Part shown: positions 1 to 8,025 of the stretch, piece after piece
Numbering within the stretch: position 1 is the first letter of the stretch
Layout of the letters: every line of letters begins with the position of its first letter
From: an uncultured Eubacteriales bacterium
GTDB taxonomy: Bacteria; Bacillota; Clostridia; Oscillospirales; UBA644
Direction of reading: 5' to 3'
Assembly: GCA_934438175.1 (NCBI GenBank)
Contig: CAKSBH010000011.1
Location: 1-34,329 of the forward strand
DNA: 34,329 bases
Position numbers and translations under genes: made by a program
The notes under the pieces: generated by a model
What the model was told of the DNA's origin: nothing
The model's database searches: none
What the model saw: only the letters and a program-made list of their open reading frames with translations

Positions 1-297
1 GGTACACGACCTGTACTTATCATTTCTAATGATACAGGGAATAAGCACAGCCCTACGGTCATTGTAGCGGCGATTACAGGACAGATTGGAACAAAGAAAA
101 AACTACCGACACACACTATCGTACACAATGTCAATGGACTTGATAAAGATTCCATTATCTTGTTGGAGCAAATTCGTACCATTGATAAACAACGCCTGCA
201 AGAGTATTTAGGAACTCTTGATGGGCGTTTTCTTGTTGCTGTTGATAAAGCTCTGGCGATAAGTGTCGCTCTTGAAAGAGGTGGTAAAAGTGCTTGA
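1..297 (+). CDS. PemK/MazF-family endoribonuclease toxin, 5'-truncated by window edge
   Basis: The frame is open from base 1 to a TGA at 295-297 (98 codons seen). The protein reads RPVLIISND near the visible start, then VIVAAITGQIG, and later LLEQIRTIDKQRL and EYLGTLD. This is the conserved core of MazF/PemK toxins: the RP(V/A)LIISN strand, the VxxxTS/G-like strand and the terminal LxQIRTIDKxRL block. Such proteins cleave mRNA and are normally held by an antitoxin, which would lie upstream of the window if present. The start is missing. The 3' end overlaps the next small ORF. In this setting it probably acts as an element maintenance or regulatory gene (inference). Confidence 0.88.
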   Translation, partial: GTRPVLIISNDTGNKHSPTVIVAAITGQIGTKKKLPTHTIVHNVNGLDKDSIILLEQIRTIDKQRLQEYLGTLDGRFLVAVDKALAISVALERGGKSA

Positions 298-427
298 TGT
301 GAAAGTTGATGAATACGAAGCAGCTTTGAAGCTCATCGAGATATTGCTTGAAAAAGGAAAGATAAATCAAGCCACATATACAAATATAATGAAACACCGA
401 AATTCGCACATTTCACAAGCGGCTTGA
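290..427 (+). CDS. Small overlapping ORF between toxin and recombinase (45 aa)
   Basis: A GTG start at 290 overlaps the last 8 bases of the toxin gene and is preceded by a purine-rich AAGAGGTGG ribosome site at 275-284. It encodes VLDVKVDEYEAALKLIEILL followed by a basic tail and ends with TGA at 425-427. Other in-frame GTG codons at 281 and 299 are possible starts. The protein is short, helical in appearance and of no family I can name. A short-helix (SHOCT-like) pattern, LxxLxxKGxIxxxTYxxI, is visible: leucines and isoleucines, then KGKINQATYTNI. It is likely co-translated with the toxin. It sits where an adaptor or small regulator might be, but no function should be claimed. Confidence 0.55.
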   Translation: MLDVKVDEYEAALKLIEILLEKGKINQATYTNIMKHRNSHISQAA

Positions 428-471
428 TAAAAGATACAATATGAGCGAACAAAGCAAAGGAGGTACGCTTT

Positions 472-2346
472 ATGAACACAGCAGTTAATACTAATCAGTT
501 CAATTACAGATTTAAGCTAACAGACTATTCGCTTTTTGATAGAAACAGAGCAAGAAGGGTCGCTATTTACGGCAGAGTTTCAACGGAACACGAAGCTCAA
601 TTATCCGCTTTGGATAATCAGTTGCAATGGTATGATGACCAAGTACGCTATCACCCGAATTGGGATGTGGTTGCAAAATATATTGATGAGGGTATCACAG
701 GAACACAGGCAAAGAAACGACCAGATTTCTTGAGAATGATTGAAGATGCCAAACAGGGCAAATTTGATTTAATCGTTACCAGAGAGGTTTGTCGTTTTGC
801 CCGAAATGTTGTTGATACGCTTGTCGTCACAAGAGAGCTTAAAAGTATAGGCGTAGAGGTCTTTTTCATTGAGGATAACATTTGGACAATGGACGGTGAC
901 GGCGAATTGAGATTGTCGCTTATGGCTACTCTGGCACAGGAAGAAAGCCGCAAGACCTCGGAACGAGTAAAAGCAGGTCAGAAAATCAGCCGTGACAACG
1001 GTGTGCTTTATGGCAATGGTAATATCCTCGGCTATGACCGTGTGGGAGATACCTATGTTATAAATGAAGAACAAGCAGAAACGGTCAGAATGATATACGA
1101 TTTATATTTGCAGGGCTATGGCTCTATGAAGATAGCAGGCATACTGACGGAACGAAAAAGGAAAACTGCTTCTGGGCTTGTAAAGTGGAGTGTATCAAAT
1201 ATTATGAGAGCTATCAGAAATGCCACTTATACAGGTACAAAGTGCTATAACAAATCCAGAAGCAACAATTTTCTGGAGCAGAAGCGAATTAACAATCTGG
1301 ATATGTCCACTTATGAATATGTTGAGGGCGATTTCCCTGCTATCATTTCTCAAGAGATTTGGGATAAGGCACAGGAAATACGAGAAAGCAGAGTAAAGCC
1401 GTCTTTGGTATCTGCAACAAAGACCACTCATAGTAAGCGTGACTCGGCTGATGTGTGGGTGAATAAACTCCGTTGTTCGTGCGGCTCATCATTTCGAAAA
1501 AATAAGTGGCACACAAAATTAGACGGAAAAACCTCGTATGGCTATCAATGCTATAATCAGTTGAACAACGGCAACAAGAAAAAGAGAGAAGAACTTGGAT
1601 TAGATACAGACGGCTATTGCGATACCAGAATGATAACCGATTGGAAACTCGATTTTATGGCGAAAGCTCTTTTAGAGCATTTATGGACAGAAAGAAGAAA
1701 ATCAGTTCTTATTGCAATCGACCTTATTAAGTGTTATTATAAGGAAGAAAAAGAAATCGGTAAACAGTCTGATGTGGTGGTTGTGCAGGCAAGATTGGAC
1801 AAGGCGAACACAAGGCTCACAAACCTAATTGCTATGAGAGCTGACGGCGAAATCACAAAGGACGAATATCAAGTGATGAGAACGCCGATTGATACGGAAA
1901 TACAGGAGCTTCAAAAAGTACTTGAGAATATACCGACGGACAATGACAATTTGAAAGGTTTTGACTTGGACAGTATTATTTCTACGCTGAATAGCCTTGT
2001 TGATTTTAGCGGGAGTACTATCAGCCACGATGTTATAAATCAGTTCGTTTATCTGGTTACACCGACTTCTGATACTACTTTTGAATGGTATGTCAATTTG
2101 AATGGCAAACCAAATGTGAAAGCTACCTTTACGGCAGAGGGCAGGAAGAAAAACTGCTTGATAAGGTTAGAGGAAATCGAAAGGATTTCCTCGTTACATA
2201 GGAAAGAGAATGAGAGCAATGCTCAATTAATAAAAAACCCCTGTTTATTAACCTATCTGCACAGGCAGCGATCAAGGAAAATAAGTAATTTTCACTCAAA
2301 CAAAAATTCCTCTGTCGAGAAATCGGCAGAGGAATTTTTATACTGA
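472..2346 (+). CDS. Large serine recombinase (element integrase)
   Basis: This 624-codon protein inserts and excises the element by serine-based site-specific recombination. The N-terminal resolvase domain (about residues 28-180) contains YGRVSTEHEAQ with nucleophile Ser37, then the FDLIVTREVCRFARN and LATLAQEESRKTSER-type blocks. A recombinase domain follows (about 190-330). Next come a zinc-ribbon-like segment with CSC near 334-336 and further cysteines, and a coiled-coil region around 440-500. The start is supported by GGAGGT eight bases upstream. The last roughly 20 residues are encoded by a long hairpin with a GAAA loop that looks like a host terminator. The C-terminus may therefore have been extended by chromosomal DNA at the insertion junction, and the native end may differ in the circular form. 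Confidence 0.93.
   Translation: MNTAVNTNQFNYRFKLTDYSLFDRNRARRVAIYGRVSTEHEAQLSALDNQLQWYDDQVRYHPNWDVVAKYIDEGITGTQAKKRPDFLRMIEDAKQGKFDLIVTREVCRFARNVVDTLVVTRELKSIGVEVFFIEDNIWTMDGDGELRLSLMATLAQEESRKTSERVKAGQKISRDNGVLYGNGNILGYDRVGDTYVINEEQAETVRMIYDLYLQGYGSMKIAGILTERKRKTASGLVKWSVSNIMRAIRNATYTGTKCYNKSRSNNFLEQKRINNLDMSTYEYVEGDFPAIISQEIWDKAQEIRESRVKPSLVSATKTTHSKRDSADVWVNKLRCSCGSSFRKNKWHTKLDGKTSYGYQCYNQLNNGNKKKREELGLDTDGYCDTRMITDWKLDFMAKALLEHLWTERRKSVLIAIDLIKCYYKEEKEIGKQSDVVVVQARLDKANTRLTNLIAMRADGEITKDEYQVMRTPIDTEIQELQKVLENIPTDNDNLKGFDLDSIISTLNSLVDFSGSTISHDVINQFVYLVTPTSDTTFEWYVNLNGKPNVKATFTAEGRKKNCLIRLEEIERISSLHRKENESNAQLIKNPCLLTYLHRQRSRKISNFHSNKNSSVEKSAEEFLY
2302..2339. terminator. Long hairpin overlapping the recombinase 3' end
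   Basis: Arms at 2302-2318 and 2323-2339 pair over 17 positions (one G:U) around a GAAA tetraloop, with A5 on the left and T5 on the right, so it can terminate from either strand. The recombinase stop codon at 2344-2346 lies beyond it. Confidence 0.75.
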
Positions 2347-2551
2347 GCAAATGTATTAAGATCTGTTTCTGCATGTCGCAGTAAATTTGTCTGAAAATGG
2401 AAATGTGAGAAACACGGAGTAAGCCGGAAATTTCTTTCAACGGTGATTTTCAACTGTATCTTTTTTAAGTGTTGTTTGCAACGCCTTGTCCCGGGAGAAT
2501 GGTGATTTACTTCTTCGGATGTCTGTTCCGGTTCTTCTGTGCTTGAACAGC

Positions 2552-2576
2552 AAAAAACCCCGATAAAATCGGGGTT
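2552..2576 (-). terminator. Terminator after tRNA-Arg
   Basis: On the minus strand AACCCCGAT and ATCGGGGTT pair around a 3-base loop and run into a U tract (A run at 2552-2557 on the plus strand). A second hairpin (GGAACAT/ATGTTCC, 2580-2600) lies between it and the tRNA. The 260 bases from 2347 to 2607 hold no convincing gene. Confidence 0.75.
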
Positions 2577-2607
2577 CTCGGAACATGCTTCCAATGTTCC
2601 TTTTTTA

Positions 2608-2685
2608 TGGTCCGCCCTGGGGGATTCGAACCCTCTACCTTCAGAATCGGAATCTGACACTCTGGTCCAGATGAGCTAAGGGCGG
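2608..2685 (-). tRNA. tRNA-Arg(CCG)
   Basis: Read on the minus strand, acceptor arms CCGCCCT and AGGGCGG pair and are followed by discriminator A and encoded CCA. The D arm uses GCTC/GAGT and the T loop is TTCGAAT. The anticodon stem TCAGA/TCTGA encloses loop TTCCGAT, giving anticodon CCG for arginine CGG codons. CGG is common in the coding sequence of this window, so the tRNA fits its host. One pair in the T stem is mismatched. It has its own promoter upstream and a terminator downstream. The mobile element ends about 300 bases beyond its 3' end. Confidence 0.95.
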
Positions 2686-2700
2686 TTACGAACAGATACT

Positions 2701-2729
2701 ATTATACGATGTTTTTTTGATTTCGTCAA
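2701..2729 (-). promoter_or_regulatory. Sigma-A type promoter of tRNA-Arg
   Basis: Minus strand TTGACG (2724-2729), 17-base spacer, TATAAT (2701-2706), placing transcription start just upstream of the tRNA at 2685. Confidence 0.8.
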
Positions 2730-2762
2730 GGGTTTTTTCACAAAAAACAAATTTTCTTTTTG

Positions 2763-2796
2763 CAAGGGTCTTCCCGGAGAAGTGGGAAGACCCTTG
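2763..2796. terminator. Hairpin downstream of the ABC exporter operon
   Basis: CAAGGGTCTTCCC (2763-2775) and its complement (2784-2796) form a perfect 13-bp stem with an 8-base loop, twelve bases beyond the stop of the minus-strand exporter gene. The U tract is imperfect on the minus strand, so termination is likely but not certain. Confidence 0.6.
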
Positions 2797-2808
2797 TTCT
2801 TCGTTTGC

Positions 2809-4734
2809 TTATTCCAATTCAAACGCACCGGTGTAAAGCTGATAGTAAACACCTTTTTCGGCAATCAACTTATCGTGGCTTCCCCGTTCAATGATTCTGC
2901 CGTGGTCAAGAACCATAATGACATCCGAATTCCGGACTGTGGAGAGCCGATGCGCGATGACAAAAACGGTTCTTCCTTCCATCAGTTTATCCATGCCCTG
3001 CTGCACAATTGCTTCGGTCCGGGTATCAATGGAAGAGGTTGCCTCGTCCAGAATCATAACCGGCGGATCGGCAACGGCGGCACGCGCGATGGCGATTAAT
3101 TGGCGTTGCCCCTGCGAGAGATTTGCACCGTTTCCGGAAAGCTCCGTATTGTAGCCATCCGGCAAGCGGGTGATGAAATCGTCGGCACCTGCCAGGCGGG
3201 CAGCATTCCGACACTCTTCATCGGTGGCTTCCAGGCGTCCGTACCGGATGTTTTCCATAACGGTTCCCGTGAAAAGGTTGGTGTCTTGCAGAACAATGCC
3301 GAGCGAACGGCGCAGATCGCTTTTGCGGATTTTATTGATGTTGATACCATCGTAACGAATCTTGCCGTCTTCAATGTCATAGAAGCGGTTCAACAGGTTT
3401 GTGATGGTTGTTTTCCCGGCACCGGTCGCGCCAACAAAGGCAACCTTCTGACCGGGCTCTGCATAGACCGACACATCGTGAAGAACCTGTTTTCCTTCGG
3501 TGTAAGAAAATTCTACATCGACCAGGCGGACATCCCCCCGGAGAGGAGTGTAGGTGAGGGAGCCGTCGCCGTGCGGATGCTTCCATGCCCACTGTCCGGT
3601 ATGCTCTTCCGTTTCCGTAATGGTGCCGTCCGGGGCAATGCTTGCATTGACCAGGGTCACGTAACCGTTATCCGGTTCTGCCGGTTGATTCATCAGGTCA
3701 AAGATACGACCTGCTCCCGCCATTGCCATAACGATGGAATTGATTTGCTGTGATATCTGGTTGATATTTCCGGTGAATTGTTTGGTCATGGAAAGGAAGG
3801 ATACAACAATGCCGACACGCATGATGTTTTCAGCGCCGAACAGAACCCCGATGCTGGGATTGGGCGCTTTGCTGACCATGAGAATACACCCCAGCAAAAC
3901 GACCAGAACATAAATGAAGTTCCCGATATTCATGATGATCGGTCCCAACATGTTGGCGTATGCGTGTGCCTTGTAACTGTCGTTGTTCAGAGAGGAGTTG
4001 AAAACATCAAAATCTTTTTCGCACTGTTCTTCATGGTTGAAAACCTTGATGACCTTCTGTCCGTTCATCATCTCCTGAACGAACCCCTCCTGTTTACCTA
4101 CGGTGTCCTGCAGACGCACAAAATAACGGGCAGAGCCACCGCCGAGACGGGACGATACAAAGACCATCGCCACAACGCCAGCCAGAAGAAGCAGGGTAAG
4201 CCAGATGCTGTAATACAGCATAATGCCGAGGACCGCAATGACGATAACGCTGGAACGGACCAAGGTCGGCAGAGATTGGTCGATCAACTGGCGAAGCGTG
4301 TCAATATCGTTGGTATAATAACTCATGATATCGCCGTGCTTGTGTGTGTCAAAGAACCGGATGGGAAGATTCTGCATTCCGTTAAAGAGTCGTTTGCGCA
4401 GTTTGTCCAGAAAGCCCTGTGTAACCACCGTCATCAACTGTGTTTCCAAGGTCAGAGTAAGAATTGACAGAATATAGAAAACAGCAAGGAAAAGAACCTG
4501 CGGCAGGATGATTTCTTTGGCGGAACCCCACGGGGTACCGCTCTTCAGACATACGTCAATGGCAGTTGTGACCTTTTCCAGGAAAACAGCAGGGATGGAT
4601 GCTACAAGAGCTGAAAAGACAACACACCCGAGCGAAACCGGAACAAGAACCGGATAAAATTGGAACAACATCCGGATCAAGCGGGTAAGAACGGAAAAAT
4701 CAGCTTTTTTCATTGTGGGCTTTTTACTTTTCAT
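2809..4734 (-). CDS. Heterodimeric ABC exporter subunit, canonical ATPase half
   Basis: A 641-residue half-transporter with an N-terminal six-helix ABC exporter membrane domain (about residues 10-330) and a C-terminal ATPase. The nucleotide-binding domain has Walker A GATGAGKTT, Q loop VLQDTNLF, signature LSQGQRQ, Walker B MILDEATSSID with the catalytic glutamate, and H loop IAHRLSTV. It therefore carries a complete catalytic site. A linker of about 50 residues before the ATPase is longer than usual. I chose ATG at 4734 rather than the upstream in-frame ATG at 4785 because GGAGGAG precedes it and it overlaps the end of the partner gene by 11 bases, a sign of translational coupling. The pair probably exports drugs, lipids or peptides; the substrate cannot be told. 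Confidence 0.93.
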   Translation of the reverse strand: MKSKKPTMKKADFSVLTRLIRMLFQFYPVLVPVSLGCVVFSALVASIPAVFLEKVTTAIDVCLKSGTPWGSAKEIILPQVLFLAVFYILSILTLTLETQLMTVVTQGFLDKLRKRLFNGMQNLPIRFFDTHKHGDIMSYYTNDIDTLRQLIDQSLPTLVRSSVIVIAVLGIMLYYSIWLTLLLLAGVVAMVFVSSRLGGGSARYFVRLQDTVGKQEGFVQEMMNGQKVIKVFNHEEQCEKDFDVFNSSLNNDSYKAHAYANMLGPIIMNIGNFIYVLVVLLGCILMVSKAPNPSIGVLFGAENIMRVGIVVSFLSMTKQFTGNINQISQQINSIVMAMAGAGRIFDLMNQPAEPDNGYVTLVNASIAPDGTITETEEHTGQWAWKHPHGDGSLTYTPLRGDVRLVDVEFSYTEGKQVLHDVSVYAEPGQKVAFVGATGAGKTTITNLLNRFYDIEDGKIRYDGININKIRKSDLRRSLGIVLQDTNLFTGTVMENIRYGRLEATDEECRNAARLAGADDFITRLPDGYNTELSGNGANLSQGQRQLIAIARAAVADPPVMILDEATSSIDTRTEAIVQQGMDKLMEGRTVFVIAHRLSTVRNSDVIMVLDHGRIIERGSHDKLIAEKGVYYQLYTGAFELE

Positions 4735-6487
4735 TGCTTTCTCCTCCGTTCGTTTGCTGTTCGTAGATCTCCCGGTAAATCTCACTGGTCTTCATCAGTT
4801 CTTCATGCGTTCCCATCGCACCGATGGTTCCGTTGTCCATGACAAGAATCAGATCGGAATCCTGAACCGAGGCGATTCTTTGCGCAATGATGATCTTGGT
4901 TGTTTCCGGAATATAACGACGGAAGCCGGAACGGATCAACGCATCCGTCTTGGTATCGACGGCACTGGTCGAATCGTCCAGAACGAGGATTTTCGGTTTT
5001 TTGAGCAGGGCGCGGGCAATGCAGAGGCGCTGTTTTTGTCCGCCGGATACGTTGGTACCGCCCTGTTCGATGTAGGTGTCATAACCGTCGGGAAATGTCC
5101 GGATAAAATCATCTGCCTGTGCCAGCCGGCATGCCTCTTCAATTTCGGCATCCGTTGCATTTTCGTTGCCCCATCGCAGATTTTCGCGGATAGTTCCGGA
5201 AAACAGAAGGTTTTTCTGCAAAACGAACGCTACGGAATCACGTAATACCGTGAGGTCGTATTCTTTGACGTTTACGCCGCCAACCCGGACGGTTCCCGTC
5301 GTTGCATCATACAGACGGGGAATCAACTGTACCAGCGTGGATTTGCTGGAGCCGGTTCCGCCGAGAATGCCAACCGTCATTCCGGAACGGATATGAAGAT
5401 CAATGCCGGAAAGTGCGTCTTTTGTTGCTTGGGCAGAATACTTGAAGCTGACCTGGTCAAAGTCGACAGAGCCGTCCTTCACTTCTTTGCAGGCATGCTC
5501 CGGCGAGGAGAGTTCGGGCGTTTCTTCCAGCACTTCGCAAATTCTCTGTGCTGATTCCAGTGAAATGGTAATCATCACATACATCATGGACAGCATCATC
5601 AGAGACATAAGAATCTGTACGCCGTACGTCAGCAATGCGGAGATCTGACCGATGTCTACGCCGCCGATCCGGTTGATTGTCATGTATGAGCCGACGGCAA
5701 GCAGGAAGATCATGTTGAAGTACATGCAGAAATTCATCAGGGGGGTGTTCAGTGCAACAATCCGCTCGGCTTTGGTGAAGTCGTTGCGGATATCATCGGA
5801 GGCGCGGCCGAATTTTTGCTTTTCGTAATCTTCACGGGAAAACCCTTTTACCACCCGCATTGCCCGAACATTTTCTTCAATGGATTCGTTCAGCCGGTCG
5901 TATTTGCGGAAGACACTGCGGAATCTCGGCAATGCTTTGCGGGCAATCAGAATCAAACCAAGCGCCAGAACCGGAATGACAATGGCAAAGGTCGCCGCCA
6001 GCCAACCGCCCATATATGCCGCCATGACGACGGAGAAAATAAGCATCAGAGGGGAGCGGATCGCCGTACGGATCAGCATCATAAATGCCATCTGTACGTT
6101 ATACACATCGGTGGTCATGCGGGTCACCAGCGAAGACGTGGAAAACTTGTCGATGTTGGAAAACGAGAAGGTTTGGATTTTGTGAAAAATGTCGGTCCGT
6201 AAATTCTTGGCAAAGCCGGCAGACGCCTTCGCGCAGGTAAAGCCGGCGATTCCTCCGCAGCCAAGTGAAAAAAGCGCCATGACGGCAAGAATCACGCCGA
6301 TTGTAAGAATATAGGAGATGTCGACATTTTCAGCATCCCGTCGGATAACATTGATCAGATAGTTTGCGGTGATAAAGGGAATCAGGGTTTCAATCACCGC
6401 TTCTCCGACCATCAGAAATAAGGTGAGAATGGACGGGCGTTTATATTCCCGGATACTCTGCGCCAGACGTCGCATAATTCGGATCAT
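4724..6487 (-). CDS. Heterodimeric ABC exporter subunit, degenerate ATPase half
   Basis: A 587-residue half-transporter with an N-terminal membrane domain of six helices and a C-terminal ATPase. The ATPase has Walker A GGTGSSKST, signature VSGGQKQ, Walker B LVLDDSTSAVD and H-loop position IIAQRIAS. The catalytic glutamate after Walker B is aspartate and the switch histidine is glutamine, so this half forms the degenerate site found in heterodimeric exporters (TM287/288, LmrCD, BmrCD types). The start at 6487 follows AAAGGAG at good distance; the longer frame to 6520 lacks such a site. It is the first gene of a two-gene operon with the canonical partner downstream. Confidence 0.93.
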   Translation of the reverse strand: MIRIMRRLAQSIREYKRPSILTLFLMVGEAVIETLIPFITANYLINVIRRDAENVDISYILTIGVILAVMALFSLGCGGIAGFTCAKASAGFAKNLRTDIFHKIQTFSFSNIDKFSTSSLVTRMTTDVYNVQMAFMMLIRTAIRSPLMLIFSVVMAAYMGGWLAATFAIVIPVLALGLILIARKALPRFRSVFRKYDRLNESIEENVRAMRVVKGFSREDYEKQKFGRASDDIRNDFTKAERIVALNTPLMNFCMYFNMIFLLAVGSYMTINRIGGVDIGQISALLTYGVQILMSLMMLSMMYVMITISLESAQRICEVLEETPELSSPEHACKEVKDGSVDFDQVSFKYSAQATKDALSGIDLHIRSGMTVGILGGTGSSKSTLVQLIPRLYDATTGTVRVGGVNVKEYDLTVLRDSVAFVLQKNLLFSGTIRENLRWGNENATDAEIEEACRLAQADDFIRTFPDGYDTYIEQGGTNVSGGQKQRLCIARALLKKPKILVLDDSTSAVDTKTDALIRSGFRRYIPETTKIIIAQRIASVQDSDLILVMDNGTIGAMGTHEELMKTSEIYREIYEQQTNGGESNEK

Positions 6488-6528
6488 AACAGAACTCCTT
6501 TCGGCTTTGTGCGAAATCATGTCTTTTC

Positions 6529-6557
6529 ATTGTACTCCGATAAGGGTCAAAAATCAA
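6529..6557 (-). promoter_or_regulatory. Promoter of the heterodimeric exporter operon
   Basis: Minus strand TTGATT (6552-6557), 17-base spacer, TACAAT (6529-6534), about 40 bases upstream of the first start codon. Confidence 0.6.
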
Positions 6558-6574
6558 GGAAATTTCTTTGAACT

Positions 6575-8023
6575 TCAATATCTTTTCCACGCTTTCGGAT
6601 AGAGGAGGGCAAGAATCGGAAAGAATTCCAGTCTTCCTGCCAACATATCGAAAATCAGCACGATCTTGGATAATGAACTGAAGGCAGAGAAATTTCCGAC
6701 AGGGCCGACCATGCCGAGTCCCGGTCCGACGTTTCCGATGCAGGTTGCGACGGCGGTAAAGTTGGTGGTCAGGTCAAATCCGTTTAAGCTGATGAGAAGC
6801 AACGACACGGCAAAAATCGCAGCAAATGCGGAAAGATATGCGGAAATTCCGCGTCGTGTCGTCTCGTCTACGGTTTTTCCTTCCAAGCGAACCAGTGCGA
6901 CGCTGTTGGGAAACATTTGTTTTTTGATGCCGTTCCAGGCATTTTTGAGCATAACAACCATCCTGGAAATCTTCATTCCTCCGCAGGTGGAGCCGGAGCA
7001 TCCGCCTATAAACATCAGCAAAACCAGAATTGTTTTGGAAAAAGACGGCCATACGTTGAAATTTGCCGTGGCAAAACCGGAGGTGGAAATGATGGACGAC
7101 ACCTGAAAGAAGGAAGTGCGAAGTGCTGTTCCGAAATTGCTTTTGTAAAGTGGAAGAATATCGATGGTAATCAGGCCGACTGCGACAAGAACGAGTCCCA
7201 AAAACCAACGCAATTCTTCATTTTTGCATACGCTCCGGAAATCTCCGACCAGCAAAAGGTAATACAGATTGAAATTGACGCTGAACAGAAGCATGAACAG
7301 AGCAACGACAATTTCCGCATACGGATTTTCATAAGCAGCCATGCTGGCGTTCCGGATGGAAAAACCGCCGGTGCCCGCCGTGGCAAAGGATGTGACGAGA
7401 GAATCAAACATGGGGAGCCCACCGCAAAGAAGGAGAATGGTTTCTATCGCGGTCATCACCAGATATATCACATACAAAAGCCGGGCGGTCATCCGGAGTT
7501 TGGAAACCAGTTTTCCCACCTGCGGTCCCGGCATTTCTGCCCGGAGGATGTGAATGGATTGCGGATCGGTTGCCGGAAGGAAAGCCAGAATAAAAACAAG
7601 AACTCCCATTCCGCCAATCCAGTTGGTGAAAGAGCGCCAAAAAAGATTGGCGTGTGACAATGCTTCCACGTCAGTCAGGCAGGAAGATCCGGTTGTTGTG
7701 AAGCCGGATACGATTTCAAAAACGGCATCCAGATAACTGCGGATGTCCCCCGACAAAAACAACGGCAACGCGCCGAGTATGCTGACCGCAACCCACGATA
7801 TCCCGGCAATGACAAGACCTTCCCTCATGCGAAGCGTTTTGCTTTTCGGCTTGAAAAGAAAACTCAGAGCACCGACAATCAGCATGCCGAGAATCAAAAG
7901 CAAATAGGGGAGAATCATGTTATTTTCGCCATAGAGCAACGCAACGGCAAGGGGAAGCGTCAGCATCAGTCCCTCAAAAAAAATCAATTTCCCCAGTGTG
8001 TTGAGTATATACCCGATGTTCAT
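6575..8023 (-). CDS. trkH: TrkH-type potassium uptake channel
   Basis: A 482-residue membrane protein of the TrkH/KtrB superfamily that forms the K+-conducting pore of a Trk system. The four pore-loop filter sequences are visible in order: TTTGSS, TAGTGGF, STSGFATA and CIGNVGPGLG. The GGCSGSTCGGMK segment follows the third repeat, as in family members, and may form the gating region. Length matches typical TrkH (about 480). It starts two bases after the trkA stop, with its ribosome site (GAGGT) inside the trkA end, so the two are co-translated. TrkA supplies cytosolic nucleotide-binding control of the channel. Confidence 0.95.
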   Translation of the reverse strand: MNIGYILNTLGKLIFFEGLMLTLPLAVALLYGENNMILPYLLLILGMLIVGALSFLFKPKSKTLRMREGLVIAGISWVAVSILGALPLFLSGDIRSYLDAVFEIVSGFTTTGSSCLTDVEALSHANLFWRSFTNWIGGMGVLVFILAFLPATDPQSIHILRAEMPGPQVGKLVSKLRMTARLLYVIYLVMTAIETILLLCGGLPMFDSLVTSFATAGTGGFSIRNASMAAYENPYAEIVVALFMLLFSVNFNLYYLLLVGDFRSVCKNEELRWFLGLVLVAVGLITIDILPLYKSNFGTALRTSFFQVSSIISTSGFATANFNVWPSFSKTILVLLMFIGGCSGSTCGGMKISRMVVMLKNAWNGIKKQMFPNSVALVRLEGKTVDETTRRGISAYLSAFAAIFAVSLLLISLNGFDLTTNFTAVATCIGNVGPGLGMVGPVGNFSAFSSLSKIVLIFDMLAGRLEFFPILALLYPKAWKRY

Positions 8024-8025
8024 AA

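Larger units (their letters stand above)
1..2300. mobile_element. End of an integrative element (right boundary approximate)
   Basis: The first 2.3 kb carries a MazF-type toxin gene, a tiny overlapping ORF and a large serine recombinase, a combination typical of one end of integrative or conjugative elements of Clostridia. It is visibly richer in A/T than what follows. The outer part lies beyond the left edge of the window. The inner boundary is inferred to lie near 2230-2300, between the recombinase body and a hairpin followed by the tRNA-Arg region. No direct repeat can be matched because the other end is not present, so the exact attachment site is unknown. Confidence 0.7.

Noticed and set aside
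2347..2607. Possible small genes between the element end and the tRNA
   Set aside because: Frames there lack ribosome sites and are interrupted by the tRNA terminator hairpins.
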